From: Microbacterium sp. 1.5R
GTDB taxonomy: Bacteria; Actinomycetota; Actinomycetes; Actinomycetales; Microbacteriaceae
Reading direction: 5' to 3'
DNA length: 64,000 bases
Assembly: GCF_007667425.1 (NCBI RefSeq)
Contig: NZ_VDRC01000001.1
Coordinates: 1,642,595 to 1,706,594, forward strand
The notes under the pieces are model-generated. The model did not search any database. It worked only from the letters and a program-made list of their open reading frames with translations, and was not told the DNA's origin. Positions 18,398 through 29,077 of this stretch are shown piece by piece (the first letter of the stretch is position 1; the number at the start of each line of letters is the position of its first letter). The position numbers and the translations under genes are program-made.

Positions 18398-19851
18398 CTG
18401 CCCAGCACCGCCTCTATGACCTTCTTTGCAATCGGAGCGGCGATGGTGTCGCCGGATCCTGACTGCCCCTGTCCGCCGCCGTCTTCGACGAGGACCGTTA
18501 CTGCGACCGTCGGGTCGTCCGCCGGAGCGAAACCGGTGAACCACAGCGTGTACGGCCTGTCGTTCCCGTTCTCCGTCGTGCCGGTCTTACCGGCCACGTC
18601 GACCCCGTCTATTCTTGCACCCTGCGCTGCGCCGTTTGAGACGCTGGCGACCATGGATGCCGTCACCTGATCGGCCACGTCGGCGTCGAGCGCCCGCCCG
18701 AACTCGGTGTCGTCGTACGACCTCACGACCGAGAGGTCGTTGCCGATCACCGAATCGATGAGGCGCGGGTTCATCACGACGCCGTCGTTCGCGATCCCGG
18801 CCGCCACCATGGCCATCTGGAGAGGGGTGGCGGTGACCTTGCCCTGGCCGAATCCGGAGAGCGCGGTCTGCGCGTCGTCGAGTCCCTGAGGATAGCTCGA
18901 CGCCGTGGACTCGAGCGGGGTCGAGAAGGTCTTGTTGAAGCCGAACTTCTCGGCCATCTCGCGGATGGCGTCGTCGCCGAGCTGCACGGCGAGCTCCGCC
19001 ATCGGGATGTTGCAGCTCAGGCGGATCGCCTCCGAGATGGTCACGGTCTCGCCGTCTCCGCAGGTGCCGCCCCACGCATTCGCCACCGTGTTGTTCGAGC
19101 CGGGCAGCTGGTAACGGGCGGGGTTCGGCAACGCGGAATCCGGGGTGAAGTCCCCCGACGCGTACGCGGCGGCGGCGACCACGAGCTTGAACGTCGACCC
19201 GGGCGGGTTGAGATCGCCGGCGATGGCACGGTTGGAGAGCGGCTTGGTCGGGTCCTCGACGAGCTGGTCGTAGGTCGCGTTCGCGGCATCCGCGTCGTGC
19301 GTCGCGAGGGCGTTCGTGTCGAATCCGGGCGTCGAGACCATCGCGAGGATGCGGCCGGTGCTCGGCTCGATCGCGATCACCGCGCCCTCGAGACCCTGCA
19401 GGGCGTCGTAGGCGGCCCTCTGGGCGTCGGCGTCGAGCGTGAGCTGTGCACTGAACCCGGCCTGCGGCTGACCCGAGAGGATGCGCTCGATCTCGGAGAA
19501 GAACGCGCTCGATCCGGTGCCCGAGAGGTCGGCGTTGAGCGCCCGCTCGATGCCGGTCGCCGACTGCAGCGCCGGGTTGAAGTACCCGGTCACCGGCTCC
19601 CACATGGCGCCGTCGGTGTAGACGCGCTGGAACTGGTATCTGTCGTCGGCGGGCACGGACGTGGCGATCGCGACGCCGTCGACGATGATCGACCCGCGCT
19701 GGATCTCGTAGCTGTCGAGCAGAGTGCGTCGGTTGTTGCTGTTCTGCCCGAGGGCATCGGCCTCGACGACCTGGATCCAGCTGGTCGCGGCGAAGAGCGA
19801 GAGGAACATGAACAGCATCACGATGCTGAGGCGGCGGAGCTCCTTGGTCAT
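18394..19851 (-). CDS. pbpA: class B penicillin-binding protein PbpA
   Basis: 485 residues with an N-terminal membrane anchor (about 7-27), a dimerisation region, and a transpeptidase domain. Active-site motifs are the SxxK in PGSTFKLV, the SCN triad in RLSCNIPMA and the KTGT box in [10 protein letters not shown]. It cross-links peptidoglycan outside the membrane and works with the SEDS glycosyltransferase encoded just upstream (1-bp gap). It is part of the operon with pknA and rodA. Confidence 0.95.
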   Translation of the reverse strand: MTKELRRLSIVMLFMFLSLFAATSWIQVVEADALGQNSNNRRTLLDSYEIQRGSIIVDGVAIATSVPADDRYQFQRVYTDGAMWEPVTGYFNPALQSATGIERALNADLSGTGSSAFFSEIERILSGQPQAGFSAQLTLDADAQRAAYDALQGLEGAVIAIEPSTGRILAMVSTPGFDTNALATHDADAANATYDQLVEDPTKPLSNRAIAGDLNPPGSTFKLVVAAAAYASGDFTPDSALPNPARYQLPGSNNTVANAWGGTCGDGETVTISEAIRLSCNIPMAELAVQLGDDAIREMAEKFGFNKTFSTPLESTASSYPQGLDDAQTALSGFGQGKVTATPLQMAMVAAGIANDGVVMNPRLIDSVIGNDLSVVRSYDDTEFGRALDADVADQVTASMVASVSNGAAQGARIDGVDVAGKTGTTENGNDRPYTLWFTGFAPADDPTVAVTVLVEDGGGQGQSGSGDTIAAPIAKKVIEAVLGR

Positions 19852-19852
19852 G

Positions 19853-21234
19853 TCAGCCGATCACCGTCCTCGGTTGGCTGCGGACTCCGTCGGAGATGCG
19901 GAGCAGGATCGCCACGATCAGCCAGTTCGCCACGAGCGACGATCCTCCGGCCGCGAGGAACGGCGTCGTCAGACCCGTCAGCGGGATGACGCGGGTCACG
20001 CCGCCGACCATGATGAACACCTGCAGGGCGATCGTGAACGCGAGACCGGTGGCCAGCAGCTTGCCGAAATCGTCCTGGCCGGCGAGACCGATGCGGATGC
20101 CGCGGCTGATGAACACCATGTAGAGGCAGAGGATGGCGAAGAGGCCGATCAGGCCGATCTCCTCGCCGAGGCTCGTGATGATGTAGTCGCTGTGGGCGAG
20201 GGGGGTCTCCTCCGGACGGCCCTGGCCCCACCCGGTGCCGAGCAGTCCGCCGTGCGCGAGTCCGAAGAGACCCTGCATCGGCTGGTATCCGGCGCCGTCG
20301 GGGTCGACCTTCTCGGGGTCGAACAGGAACAGCCAGTTCGTGAAGCGCCCCTGCACGTAGCTGAGGATCTGCGTCGCGACCGCGACACCGGCGGCGACGA
20401 GGGTGAGACCGATCAGCACCCAGCTGGTCTTGCCCGTGGCGACGTAGAGCATCGCGACGAACATGCCGAAGATCAGGGTTCCGGTGCCGAGGTCGCGCTG
20501 GATCACGATGATGCCGAGCGAGATCGCCCACACCACGAGCACCGGTCCGAGCTCGCGCATGCGCGGCCACGTGATGCCGAGCACCTTGGTGCCGACCGAC
20601 GTCAGACTCTCACGCGTACGCACCAGGTAGCCGGCGAAGAAGATCGCGAGGCAGATCTTGGCCAGTTCGCCCGGCTGGAAGGCGAACATGCCGCCCAGCG
20701 ACACCCACACCTGCGCGTTGGCGTCGGGGATGCGCAGCCCTGGCACGAAGGGCAGCAGGAGCAGCAGGATGCCGGTGAGGCCGAAGATGTACGTGTACCG
20801 GAACAGCACGCGGTAGTTGCGCAGCATGATGACGACCGTGATCGCGCCGGCGAGCGAGATCGCGGTCCACGCGAGCTGCTTGGTGGAGTAGGCGTTCCAG
20901 CCCGTGAGCGACTTCGCGATGTCGATGCGGTAGATCATCGCGATGCCCAGACCGGTGAGCAGGGTCGCGATCGGCAGCACGAACGGGTCGGCGTCCGAGG
21001 CCACGGCGCGCAGCACGAAGTGCACGGCGAAGGCCAGCACCGCGAGGCCGCCGCCGATGGCGAGGATCATGGGGTCGATCAGACCCAGCGCTCCGAGCTG
21101 CACGAGGGTCAGTGAGGCGCCGCTGATGACGACCGCGAACAGCAGCAGCCAGAATTCCCGGTTGCGCTGCGTCTGCGGCATCCGGAGGCGGCGGAGCGCC
21201 TTGATGACGGTGGTGTCGGCCTGGACGTCGGTGC

Positions 21235-21238
<4 letters not shown>
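19853..21238 (-). CDS. rodA: SEDS-family peptidoglycan polymerase RodA/FtsW
   Basis: 461 residues with about 12 membrane helices. The family signatures VWVSLGGMFAFQPGELAKI and SDYIITSLGEEIGLIG are present. SEDS proteins polymerise glycan strands from lipid II. Its ATG overlaps the pstP stop by 4 bp, and pbpA begins 1 bp after its stop, making a classic SEDS-bPBP pair. Confidence 0.95.
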
Positions 21239-22536
<1,298 letters not shown>

Positions 22537-22543
22537 GCCCGGG

Positions 22544-23074
22544 TCAGGCTCGCAGCTCGAAGGTCGTGGCGCCCACCTTGATGGGAACACCGAGGCCCAG
22601 GGCGACCGGTCCGCCCGTCACACGGTTTCCGGCGACGAAGGTGCCGTTCGTGGATTCGAGGTCCTGGATGGCCCAGGCGTCGCCGCGCAGCAGCAGCCGG
22701 GCGTGGTGACTGGACGTGTAGTCGTCGCGGATCACCAGCGCGCACTCGCTGGAGCGGCCGATCGTGAGCGTCTCGGTGCCGAGGGGCAGCTCGAGGCCGG
22801 CCTTGGGTCCGGACGTGATCACGAGGCGCTTGGCGGTGGCGACGGTCGCGGGTCCCGTGTTCGCCTTCGACGACGTCGGGCGCTTCGCCGGGGCCGGGGG
22901 AGTGGCGGGGGATGCCGCGGCGGCGGCGGCGTCGCCGTCGGCCGGCAGCTTGCGCACCTTCATGCCGAAGAGATCGGCGCGCAGCGAGTAGACGACGCCG
23001 AACACGAAGAACCACAGCAGCACCAGGAACCCGATGCGCATGAGGAGGAGGACGAGCTCACTGGGCGTGGTCAT
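22544..23074 (-). CDS. fhaB: FHA-domain membrane protein FhaB (FipA type)
   Basis: 176 residues: an N-terminal membrane helix (about 8-30), an Ala/Pro linker and a C-terminal FHA domain (about 85-170) with IGRSSECALVI, SSHHARL and LESTNGTFV. FHA domains bind phosphothreonine, and this one probably recruits kinase substrates at the septum. Its ATG shares one base with the fhaA stop. Confidence 0.93.
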   Translation of the reverse strand: MTTPSELVLLLMRIGFLVLLWFFVFGVVYSLRADLFGMKVRKLPADGDAAAAAASPATPPAPAKRPTSSKANTGPATVATAKRLVITSGPKAGLELPLGTETLTIGRSSECALVIRDDYTSSHHARLLLRGDAWAIQDLESTNGTFVAGNRVTGGPVALGLGVPIKVGATTFELRA

Positions 23075-23799
23075 CAGATCACCCCGAACGCACGGGTGGC
23101 GTCGTCGTCGCGCGGGCGCGCCGGGCGCACGGGCGCGGCGACCGGCACGATGCGGAAAACGAGGTCTGTGCGGCCGATCGTCAGAGTGGTGTCGGTGGGC
23201 AGGGCGGCCTCTCGGACCTTCGATCCGTTCACCTTCGTGCCGTTCGTCGAGCCGAGGTCGCGCATCATGGCGCGCTCCCCGTCCCACAGCACCTCGACAT
23301 GCTTGCGGCTCGACCCGGCATCCGCGATCGTGATGTCGGCGTCCGAACCGCGGCCGATCACCGTGCGAGCACGGGTGAGCGAGTGGCGGCGTCCGTCGAC
23401 GTCGATGACGGCCTGCCAGTTGACGCGTCCCTCGACCGTGCCCGAGCTGACATGCACGGTGCCGGTGGGGATCTTGTCGTCGGACTCGAGGACGATCGAC
23501 AGCGGGCCGGCGAAGCTGTAGCCCTGCGACTTCGCGTGCGTCGTCAGCAGCGCGTGCAGCTCGTCGGTCAGCGCGCCGCCGAGCCCCTGCATCCGCTCGC
23601 CGTCGTCGGTGCTGAGACGCACCACGTAGTTGTTGGGCGTGAGGATGCGATCGCGACTGACCACAGCCGCCTTCGTGTCGGCCTCGCGCCGCAGCGCCGA
23701 AGCGATCTCCACGGGTTGGATGCCGCTGCGGAAGGTCTTCGCGAAGGCGCTGTTCACAGCGCGCTCGAGACCCTTCTCAAAGCTGTCAAGTAGTCCCAC
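23074..23799 (-). CDS. fhaA: FHA-domain protein FhaA
   Basis: 241 residues: an N-terminal DUF3662 domain (about 1-125; VGLLDSFEKGLERAVNSAF) and a C-terminal FHA domain (about 150-225) with IGRGSDADITI, SSRKHVEV and LGSTNGTKVNG. In mycobacteria FhaA binds the phosphorylated MviN-FhaA complex that limits lipid II export. The GTG start was chosen because AGAGGAG lies 6 nt before it. It is the first gene of the operon and so close to its promoter. Confidence 0.93.
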   Translation of the reverse strand: MGLLDSFEKGLERAVNSAFAKTFRSGIQPVEIASALRREADTKAAVVSRDRILTPNNYVVRLSTDDGERMQGLGGALTDELHALLTTHAKSQGYSFAGPLSIVLESDDKIPTGTVHVSSGTVEGRVNWQAVIDVDGRRHSLTRARTVIGRGSDADITIADAGSSRKHVEVLWDGERAMMRDLGSTNGTKVNGSKVREAALPTDTTLTIGRTDLVFRIVPVAAPVRPARPRDDDATRAFGVI

Positions 23800-23838
23800 T
23801 GGGCTCCTCTGGCATGCCGACCGGTAGGGACATCGTAG

Positions 23839-23851
23839 CCAGGTGACCTGG
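23839..23851. promoter_or_regulatory. perfect 13-bp palindrome upstream of fhaA
   Basis: CCAGGTGACCTGG is perfectly symmetric around one base. It lies 40 bp upstream of the fhaA start, just beyond a TACGAT that could be the -10 element. It may be an operator for the whole kinase operon; no regulator is known. Confidence 0.4.
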
Positions 23852-23913
23852 ATGTACGCCGCTTCGCGGGTGGTCGACGCCTGATTTCCCAGGGAATCCG
23901 GGGTGTGCGGGCG

Positions 23914-23982
23914 GTGGAGGAGAACCCCGTGATGGGAGGAAGGATGCCGCGGATTCCTCCTCCCTACGGGCGAGATCGCCTC
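23914..23982. repeat. dispersed intergenic hairpin repeat, copy 2
   Basis: Second copy of the element at 6361-6430. It contains GGAGGAGAAC, a hairpin between GGGAGGAAGGAT and ATTCCTCCTCCC (23934-23964), and GGGCGAGATCGCC. The two copies are conserved mainly in the stem and at the outer ends, as expected for a structured mobile or REP-like repeat. Confidence 0.7.
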
Positions 23983-24070
23983 CCGTGTGGGAGGGGCTGT
24001 GGTCGGTTTCATGAGGGGCGGGAACGCGTGATAGCCTTGCGAAGTTGAGTTCTTCGGAACGAGACGACTC

Positions 24071-24153
24071 GCGCGAGTGGCGGAATGGTAGACGCGCTGG
24101 CTTCAGGTGCCAGTGTCCGTATGGACGTGGGGGTTCAAGTCCCCCCTCGCGCA
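24071..24153 (+). tRNA. tRNA-Leu (anticodon CAG)
   Basis: The 83-nt gene has a 7-bp acceptor stem (GCGCGAG with CTCGCGC) and discriminator A. The anticodon loop TTCAGGT is closed by TGGC and GCCA and reads CAG. A long variable arm (TGTCCGTATGGACG) follows and GGGTTCAAGTCCC gives the T arm. CCA is not encoded. A long variable arm with anticodon CAG identifies leucine. It stands at the left edge of the accessory block at 24.2-29.1 kb. Confidence 0.96.
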
Positions 24154-24161
24154 CAGCGATG

Positions 24162-24189
24162 AAGGCCCGGTTTTCGAACCGGGCCTTTT
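24162..24189 (+). terminator. terminator after tRNA-Leu
   Basis: Stem AAGGCCCGGTT and AACCGGGCCTT with a TTCG tetraloop, followed by T residues. Confidence 0.9.
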
Positions 24190-24555
24190 CTCATGTTCGG
24201 GGCCGATCGAGGGACATTGCTTTCGAGCCGTGGGATGCCGGTATCAAGCGCTGTTGTCCCCCGAATGACCGACAGACACGTGACAGCGTGATCTCCCGTT
24301 CGCGACCGAGCGGGGCCAATCCGGTCAGTAGCGATCCGGACCTCGCGAGAGTGAGGAGCGATGATGAAACTCCGAATGTGAGGCGCTCGGCGGCATTCGT
24401 CACCACAGCCGCCGTTGCCGGCGCATTCCGGTATGCCGATATGGCTTTACTCGATACGACGTTGGGAAGCGAACGGGGAGATTCGTCCCTGCTACCTTCC
24501 GAGCCGGGGGGCGATTTCGCCATCCATTCGCATACGCAGATTGGATTGATCGATC
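24190..24555. other. intergenic leader of the bacteriocin block
   Basis: 366 bp without a convincing gene. Base composition is visibly less GC-biased than in the flanking operons. It must hold the bacteriocin promoter, but no -35/-10 pair stands out. The ATG of the bacteriocin has no strong Shine-Dalgarno, only GGATTGATCGATC. It marks the left edge of the accessory block beside the tRNA. Confidence 0.4.
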
Positions 24556-24909
24556 ATGAGGAAGCGCACTTCAGCGACTCTGGCAGGCCTGCTCGCACTT
24601 GGGATCGTAGCCGGGGGGACAGTTTCCGCTAGCGCCCACGACCTGGGCCACGGATGGGCGGCGAGCTCAAGAGTCGAGGGCGCGGCGGTTGATGGTGGGA
24701 AGCACTGGTACGGCGTGCACGAGAACCTGAACGGATCCAACCGCGGCAACGACAGCAGCTACTACCACGCCTCCAAGAGGCACCGTTCGAGCGTGAAGAA
24801 CAGCACGGGTGCCATCGTCCGGTCCTCCGACCAGAACGGCGGAATCTGGGCACGTGCATGGCAGCCCGGGACGCTCTGGGGTAACGAGGCGTACTGGTTC
24901 ACCTACTGA
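24556..24909 (+). CDS. lactococcin 972 family bacteriocin precursor
   Basis: 117 residues. A Sec signal peptide (1-27, ending SASA) leaves a mature peptide of about 90 residues. The features of the family are visible: an N-terminal aromatic/Gly segment (GGKHWYGVHENL), the central SSYYHASKRHRSSVKN and a C-terminal WGNEAYWFTY ending on an aromatic residue. No Cys, so unmodified and disulfide-free. Lactococcin 972 binds lipid II and blocks septum formation; acting the same way here is inference. The following genes encode a lipoprotein, adaptor, ABC transporter and LysM-like lipoprotein, as expected for immunity or export. Confidence 0.85.
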   Translation: MRKRTSATLAGLLALGIVAGGTVSASAHDLGHGWAASSRVEGAAVDGGKHWYGVHENLNGSNRGNDSSYYHASKRHRSSVKNSTGAIVRSSDQNGGIWARAWQPGTLWGNEAYWFTY

Positions 24910-24984
24910 GCTGACCGCTCGCGCGCCACGGCCCTAGCGGCCACCGCGGAGGGGGGCACGCAACGTGTTCCCGGAGCTCCGGAG

Positions 24985-25014
24985 GGTCGGACCGACATTC
25001 GCGTCGGTCCGACC
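24985..25014 (+). terminator. hairpin between bacteriocin and downstream operon
   Basis: A perfect 12-bp stem, GGTCGGACCGAC and GTCGGTCCGACC, with an ATTCGC loop, 75 bp after the bacteriocin stop. No T-run follows. It would attenuate transcription between the bacteriocin and the transporter genes. Confidence 0.75.
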
Positions 25015-25134
25015 TGACCAGTCAGGCAGTTACGAGCCTCATCGCGACTGCGATACACAACGGAAGCGATGGTGACCTATGGCACCCTACGCATGGCCGA
25101 ACACAGGAATGGCGCCGGAATCGAAAGGTACGCG

Positions 25135-25755
25135 ATGAGAATCAAGTCGAGGTCGTTCCGGCTCGCAATGACTGCGACGGTGCTGACGGCGCTCATGACC
25201 GGGTGCAGTGCCGAACAGGCACCCGGCTCGTCCAGTCCAGATGAGCCGGAGAGCGTCTCTGGGATGCCGGCCTTTCAGGGGAACTTCGCCGCTGAGTATC
25301 AAGAAGCGTGGACGAAGAGCAAGACAGAGGACGTGAAGGCGATCCTTGAGGACGAGCAGATCACCGACCAGGAATGGTCGCATGTGCTCAACAAGCTCGA
25401 AACATGCCTTGACGAGAACGGGATCTCGTTGACTGGGTACAAGCCTGACGGAAGCTACGAAGTGAACGCCGGTGAAATGGATGGCGAGATCGCCAATCAG
25501 AGAATGGGAGAGTGCGAGGAGGCAAGCGGTGAGGCCTGGGTCGGGTACCTCTACCGCTCCCAGACGTCCAATCCAGAGAACGTTCCCGCGACCCGGATGC
25601 TCACCGAGTGCATGATCCGCAACAAAGCGGTGCCCGCGTCCTACACCGAAGAGCAGTACCTCGAGGACGCTCCGAACCTCGCATTCCCGTTCACAGATGA
25701 ACACGGCTTCGAGATCTTCGAGTCGTGCAACGGCGACTTCTCGTTCGATAAATGA
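25135..25755 (+). CDS. lipoprotein linked to bacteriocin ABC cluster
   Basis: 206 residues. The signal peptide ends in an MTGC lipobox (Cys at about 24), followed by a Ser/Pro linker. The body is mostly helical and acidic with three more cysteines, including LETCLDENGISLTGYKPDG and MLTECMIRNK. It would sit on the outer face of the membrane. AAGG precedes the ATG by 7 nt. The stop overlaps the adaptor start (ATGA). No named family recognised; small cysteine lipoproteins of this kind accompany similar adaptor-ABC sets in actinobacteria. Confidence 0.75.
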   Translation: MRIKSRSFRLAMTATVLTALMTGCSAEQAPGSSSPDEPESVSGMPAFQGNFAAEYQEAWTKSKTEDVKAILEDEQITDQEWSHVLNKLETCLDENGISLTGYKPDGSYEVNAGEMDGEIANQRMGECEEASGEAWVGYLYRSQTSNPENVPATRMLTECMIRNKAVPASYTEEQYLEDAPNLAFPFTDEHGFEIFESCNGDFSFDK

Positions 25756-26792
25756 AAGGTTCCGTCTCCTCGAGCTTGACGATTGTCGCGTGCACGCTTG
25801 CAGTGGGCGCCGCGCTCGGCGTCGGCCTGGCCTATTCTCTTCTGGCCGCGAACACCCCGGATGCATTGAGGAGTGAAGATGAACTCCGCACCATCGCCGT
25901 GACGATGCAGGAGTTCGATGACCCGCGAAGCGTCGAACTCACGGCGAGAATACTGCCGCCCGTGAGTGTCGCGGTGAACCGCGCCGGGACCGTGACGTCG
26001 TGGGCGTGCGCTCAAGGGACGGTGCTGAGCTCAGCGACGTCATCTGTGGCGGTTGATGGCGTCAATTTGATCAGCCTCTCGACATCTGTGCCCCTGTGGC
26101 GAGACCTCGCGCCCGGAGATAAGGGACGGGACGTGCGGGCGCTCGAAGAGGAACTCGCTCGTCTCGGGAAGCCCGTCAACGTTGACTCCACTTTCTCTCG
26201 CGACGAGATGAGTACGCTGGCCATGGTCGCGAAGACTGTCGGCGTCGAGCTCAATGGGAGTCTGACGCGAGACCTCGTCGTCTGGCTCCCGTCACCCGCG
26301 GTGACGGTGCAGAAGTGCGATACGCAGGTGAGTGGCTCCGTGACTCCCGGCGACATACTCGCCACAGTTGACTCAGGGGTCGTCGTTTCTCCGGTGTCGC
26401 TCCCCGAGGGCCGGCTGCCCGGCGCACGATATCTCGATCTGCTTCGCGAGCCAGTAGCGCTCGGTGGCGCAGGCGAGCTGCCTCCCGAGGTGACCAGTGA
26501 CGCCGTCCGCAACTCTGATGCTTTTCGGGAGGCGGCAGGCGCAGCCCCGGAAGCGACGTCGCTGACGCTCAAAGCCAAGGTGCTTCTGCAGGCGCCCGTT
26601 CAGGTTGCGGCCATTCCGGCGACGACCTTAGTGACAGATTCCACGGGCGCGTCCTGCGTCTTCGTAGACGAGGATCCAGTGATGGTCACAGTGGCCGGGT
26701 CGGAGTTCGGCAACTCGTTCGTCGTGTTCGCGTCGGCCGAACCACCCGCCTCGGTCGATGCGCAACCCGGGGTGCGGTCGACGTGCGGGTAG
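25752..26792 (+). CDS. membrane-anchored adaptor with peptidoglycan-binding domain
   Basis: 346 residues. One N-terminal membrane helix (about 8-31) is followed by extracytoplasmic beta-rich segments. A peptidoglycan-binding-1-like motif, GDKGRDVRALEEELARLG, is at about 117-134, then VTPGDILATVDSG and more beta strands as in HlyD/MacA-type adaptors. Such proteins link a MacB/FtsX-like ABC transporter to the cell wall. It is coupled to the lipoprotein before it (ATGA) and overlaps the ATPase after it by 10 bp. In this context it is likely part of bacteriocin export or self-protection. Confidence 0.78.
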   Translation: MKGSVSSSLTIVACTLAVGAALGVGLAYSLLAANTPDALRSEDELRTIAVTMQEFDDPRSVELTARILPPVSVAVNRAGTVTSWACAQGTVLSSATSSVAVDGVNLISLSTSVPLWRDLAPGDKGRDVRALEEELARLGKPVNVDSTFSRDEMSTLAMVAKTVGVELNGSLTRDLVVWLPSPAVTVQKCDTQVSGSVTPGDILATVDSGVVVSPVSLPEGRLPGARYLDLLREPVALGGAGELPPEVTSDAVRNSDAFREAAGAAPEATSLTLKAKVLLQAPVQVAAIPATTLVTDSTGASCVFVDEDPVMVTVAGSEFGNSFVVFASAEPPASVDAQPGVRSTCG

Positions 26793-27403
26793 AGGTATCG
26801 AACCTGGGACACGCGTACTCGCGTGATGCATGGCTGTTCCAGGGGCTGACGTATACGTTCACGCCGGGGCAAATCTACGCTCTGACCGGCGCATCCGGGT
26901 CAGGGAAGAGCACCCTGATGGCGATTCTTGCGGGGTGGACCGCACCGGCGGCCGGCCGACTGAGCATGGTCGGCGTGGACTCGATCGGCTGGGTGTTCCA
27001 GAACCCCTACGGCGTGGCGAAAAGAACCGCGATCGACCATGTCATGTTCCCGTTCGTCGCCTCCGGCATGCGCGCCGATGAGGCAGACGAGAGCGCCTCC
27101 GAGCTCCTCCGCCGATTCAACTTGCGCGATGTCCGCGACAGACAGTTTCGTCACCTCTCCGGTGGGGAGGCGCAGAGGCTGATGCTCGCTCGGGCGGCGG
27201 CATCATCTCCTGACCTCCTTCTCGTCGATGAACCGACCGCGCAGCTAGATCGCGCAACTGCCCATGTGGTGAATGCTGTCCTCTCGAACGTCACGTCCTC
27301 CCGAACTATCGTCATCGTGGCAACGCACGATGAGGAAACGCGCGACGCCTGCGACGTCAACCTCGACCTCGCCCAGTACTCCGCGAGGGCATTCATCGAA
27401 TGA
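26783..27403 (+). CDS. ABC transporter ATP-binding protein (MacB/LolD type)
   Basis: 206 residues, all motifs intact: Walker A GASGSGKST, Q-loop VFQNPYG, signature LSGGEAQR, Walker B LLLVDEPT, and the ATHDEE switch region. Its size fits the LolD/MacB group that drives extracytoplasmic mechanical work rather than classic substrate flow. GTG start inside the adaptor's 3' end, stop overlapping the permease start by 4 bp (ATGA). Confidence 0.92.
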   Translation: MRVEVSNLGHAYSRDAWLFQGLTYTFTPGQIYALTGASGSGKSTLMAILAGWTAPAAGRLSMVGVDSIGWVFQNPYGVAKRTAIDHVMFPFVASGMRADEADESASELLRRFNLRDVRDRQFRHLSGGEAQRLMLARAAASSPDLLLVDEPTAQLDRATAHVVNAVLSNVTSSRTIVIVATHDEETRDACDVNLDLAQYSARAFIE

Positions 27404-28467
27404 GAGCACACGCCCTGCTCAGGGAGATCTTCCGCAATCTGACGTCAGGCACGTCCCGCCTCGGGGCGCTGTTCCTGATCTCCGCCCTGGCCCTGACCCT
27501 CGCCGTTCTTTCCGACGTCCTCACCATCTCGCGGACGGTGGACGACGCCATTGAGTATCGCGCGTCCGGCGCGGCCGTGGTTACCCTGGCGCTCCCCGGG
27601 CGAATCAACGGAGCATCCTGTGACGCACTCTCCGAGGCCCCGAACGTTCTCGCCGCCGGCGCGATGCGTCCGGACGGCAAGGTGTCTGCCGCCACGCTTC
27701 CTGGCGCGCCGCTCGACCTGTACACGACGACCCCTGCGTTCGCGCGGGTACTCGGGGCTGAGGATGTCGGTGCTGGAGTTTATGTCAGCACCGAAGTCGC
27801 CGCGAATCTCGGGTCGACTGCTGTTCCTCTGACGGCGGGGGCGCCCACCCCTGTTCGCGGCACCTACCCGTACCCGCCGGATGGCCGCCGCGCCGGCTTC
27901 GGCTGGGCAGTGCTGTCGCCGACCAGCGCGGGCGATGGGGCATTCGATGAGTGCTGGGTGCTGTCATGGCCGCAACGGTCCGACCTCCGACAGCTGCTTC
28001 TCACCGCTGTGACGCCTGGCACAGGTGGCGCCGCAAGCCAGCAGCCCATCGTCTCTCAGCTGAACACGAAGCATGGTCTCGCTTTCGCTGGCTCCAGTGA
28101 GTACCAGTCTCGAATCACCCGCTACGCGCCTTATCTTGCAGCGCTGGTCGGCCTCGTGTTGTCGGCCATGGCCATACGGTTCCGCCGCATAGAGATCGCA
28201 TCGAATCTGCACGCCGGCGCCGCCCGCGGCACACTCTACCTCCAGCACCTCATCGAGAGCGCGGCCTGGTCGCTGCCCGCTGTCGCGACAGCGTGGATCG
28301 TCGGTTTTGTCGTGGCGACGCTCACGGCGCCCACCGAGTTGTCCAGCCTTGCGCTCAGATCCGCAGAGATCGCGCTGTCGTTCTCCGTGGGCACGCTCGC
28401 GGGAACGGCGTTCAGCTTTCTCATGGTTCGTGAGAGTCGGCTCGGACACTACGTGAAGGGCCGTTAG
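27400..28467 (+). CDS. ABC transporter permease (FtsX/MacB-like)
   Basis: 355 residues with the MacB/FtsX layout: one N-terminal helix (about 20-42), a large extracytoplasmic domain (about 45-245), then three helices (about 246-266, 288-310 and 322-342) and a basic tail. It pairs with the ATPase encoded directly before it. The extracytoplasmic domain has two cysteines (GASCDAL and DECWVL) that may form a disulfide. Role in bacteriocin export or immunity is inferred from context. Confidence 0.82.
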   Translation: MRAHALLREIFRNLTSGTSRLGALFLISALALTLAVLSDVLTISRTVDDAIEYRASGAAVVTLALPGRINGASCDALSEAPNVLAAGAMRPDGKVSAATLPGAPLDLYTTTPAFARVLGAEDVGAGVYVSTEVAANLGSTAVPLTAGAPTPVRGTYPYPPDGRRAGFGWAVLSPTSAGDGAFDECWVLSWPQRSDLRQLLLTAVTPGTGGAASQQPIVSQLNTKHGLAFAGSSEYQSRITRYAPYLAALVGLVLSAMAIRFRRIEIASNLHAGAARGTLYLQHLIESAAWSLPAVATAWIVGFVVATLTAPTELSSLALRSAEIALSFSVGTLAGTAFSFLMVRESRLGHYVKGR

Positions 28468-28525
28468 CTTGCATCGACTCCTTGTGCTGCACGCATCGCG
28501 AGTTGACCCCAATCACGGAGGCATG

Positions 28526-29077
28526 ATGTTCGACCGTCGTCTGAGGCTCCCTACTCAGGTCTTCGTGGTCGCTGTGATCACGGCGACGCTGACGGGTTGT
28601 ACTTGGGCAGTTGAGCGCGAAGAATCAGCGCCCACCGGGACGACAAGCTCGTCGTCATCCCCACCGGCTCATGAAGAGAGTGCCGAATGCAAGTGGCCAG
28701 TCGCGCAGATCGAGGCGCACGCCGGCGAGGTGCTGAACCTGGATGACTTCGATGACATGGAGGACTTGGGGCCGTCAGAGAATGCCAACGGAGCGATCGC
28801 ACGTACGGATGACGGGGTTCTTGCCTCCTACACCGTCGCCGCGGGGGACACGTACGATGCGATAGCGGAACGAGTCTGCACGTCGGTATACGGACTCACC
28901 GCACTCAATGCGGTCCGTCGAGGCGGCGTCTACGCGTCGGACGATCTCGGTTCACGAAGTACCCTGTACGCCGGAGATACGCTCAACCTGAATCCATTCA
29001 CGATCGCCTCGGTCGGGGATCAAAACGGGGTGGTGCACGAACACACCCCGAGCTTCATTCTGCCGCCGCAGGACTAG
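28526..29077 (+). CDS. LysM-like lipoprotein
   Basis: 183 residues. The lipobox is LTGC (Cys at about 27), followed by a Ser/Thr/Pro linker. A LysM-like stretch follows: ASYTVAAGDTYDAIAERV, GLTALNAV, and TLYAGDTLNLNP. That would anchor the protein to the membrane and let it touch peptidoglycan. The second ATG of an ATGATG pair was chosen because GGAGG lies 4 nt before it. A TTG-started version at 28469 is possible but lacks a ribosome site. It follows the permease by 58 bp and may shield lipid II or the wall from the bacteriocin. Confidence 0.75.
   Translation: MFDRRLRLPTQVFVVAVITATLTGCTWAVEREESAPTGTTSSSSSPPAHEESAECKWPVAQIEAHAGEVLNLDDFDDMEDLGPSENANGAIARTDDGVLASYTVAAGDTYDAIAERVCTSVYGLTALNAVRRGGVYASDDLGSRSTLYAGDTLNLNPFTIASVGDQNGVVHEHTPSFILPPQD

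Noticed and set aside
28469-28525. TTG start adding 19 residues to the LysM-like lipoprotein
   Set aside because: No ribosome site lies before it and the added residues would spoil the signal peptide; GGAGG before the ATG at 28526 is better.
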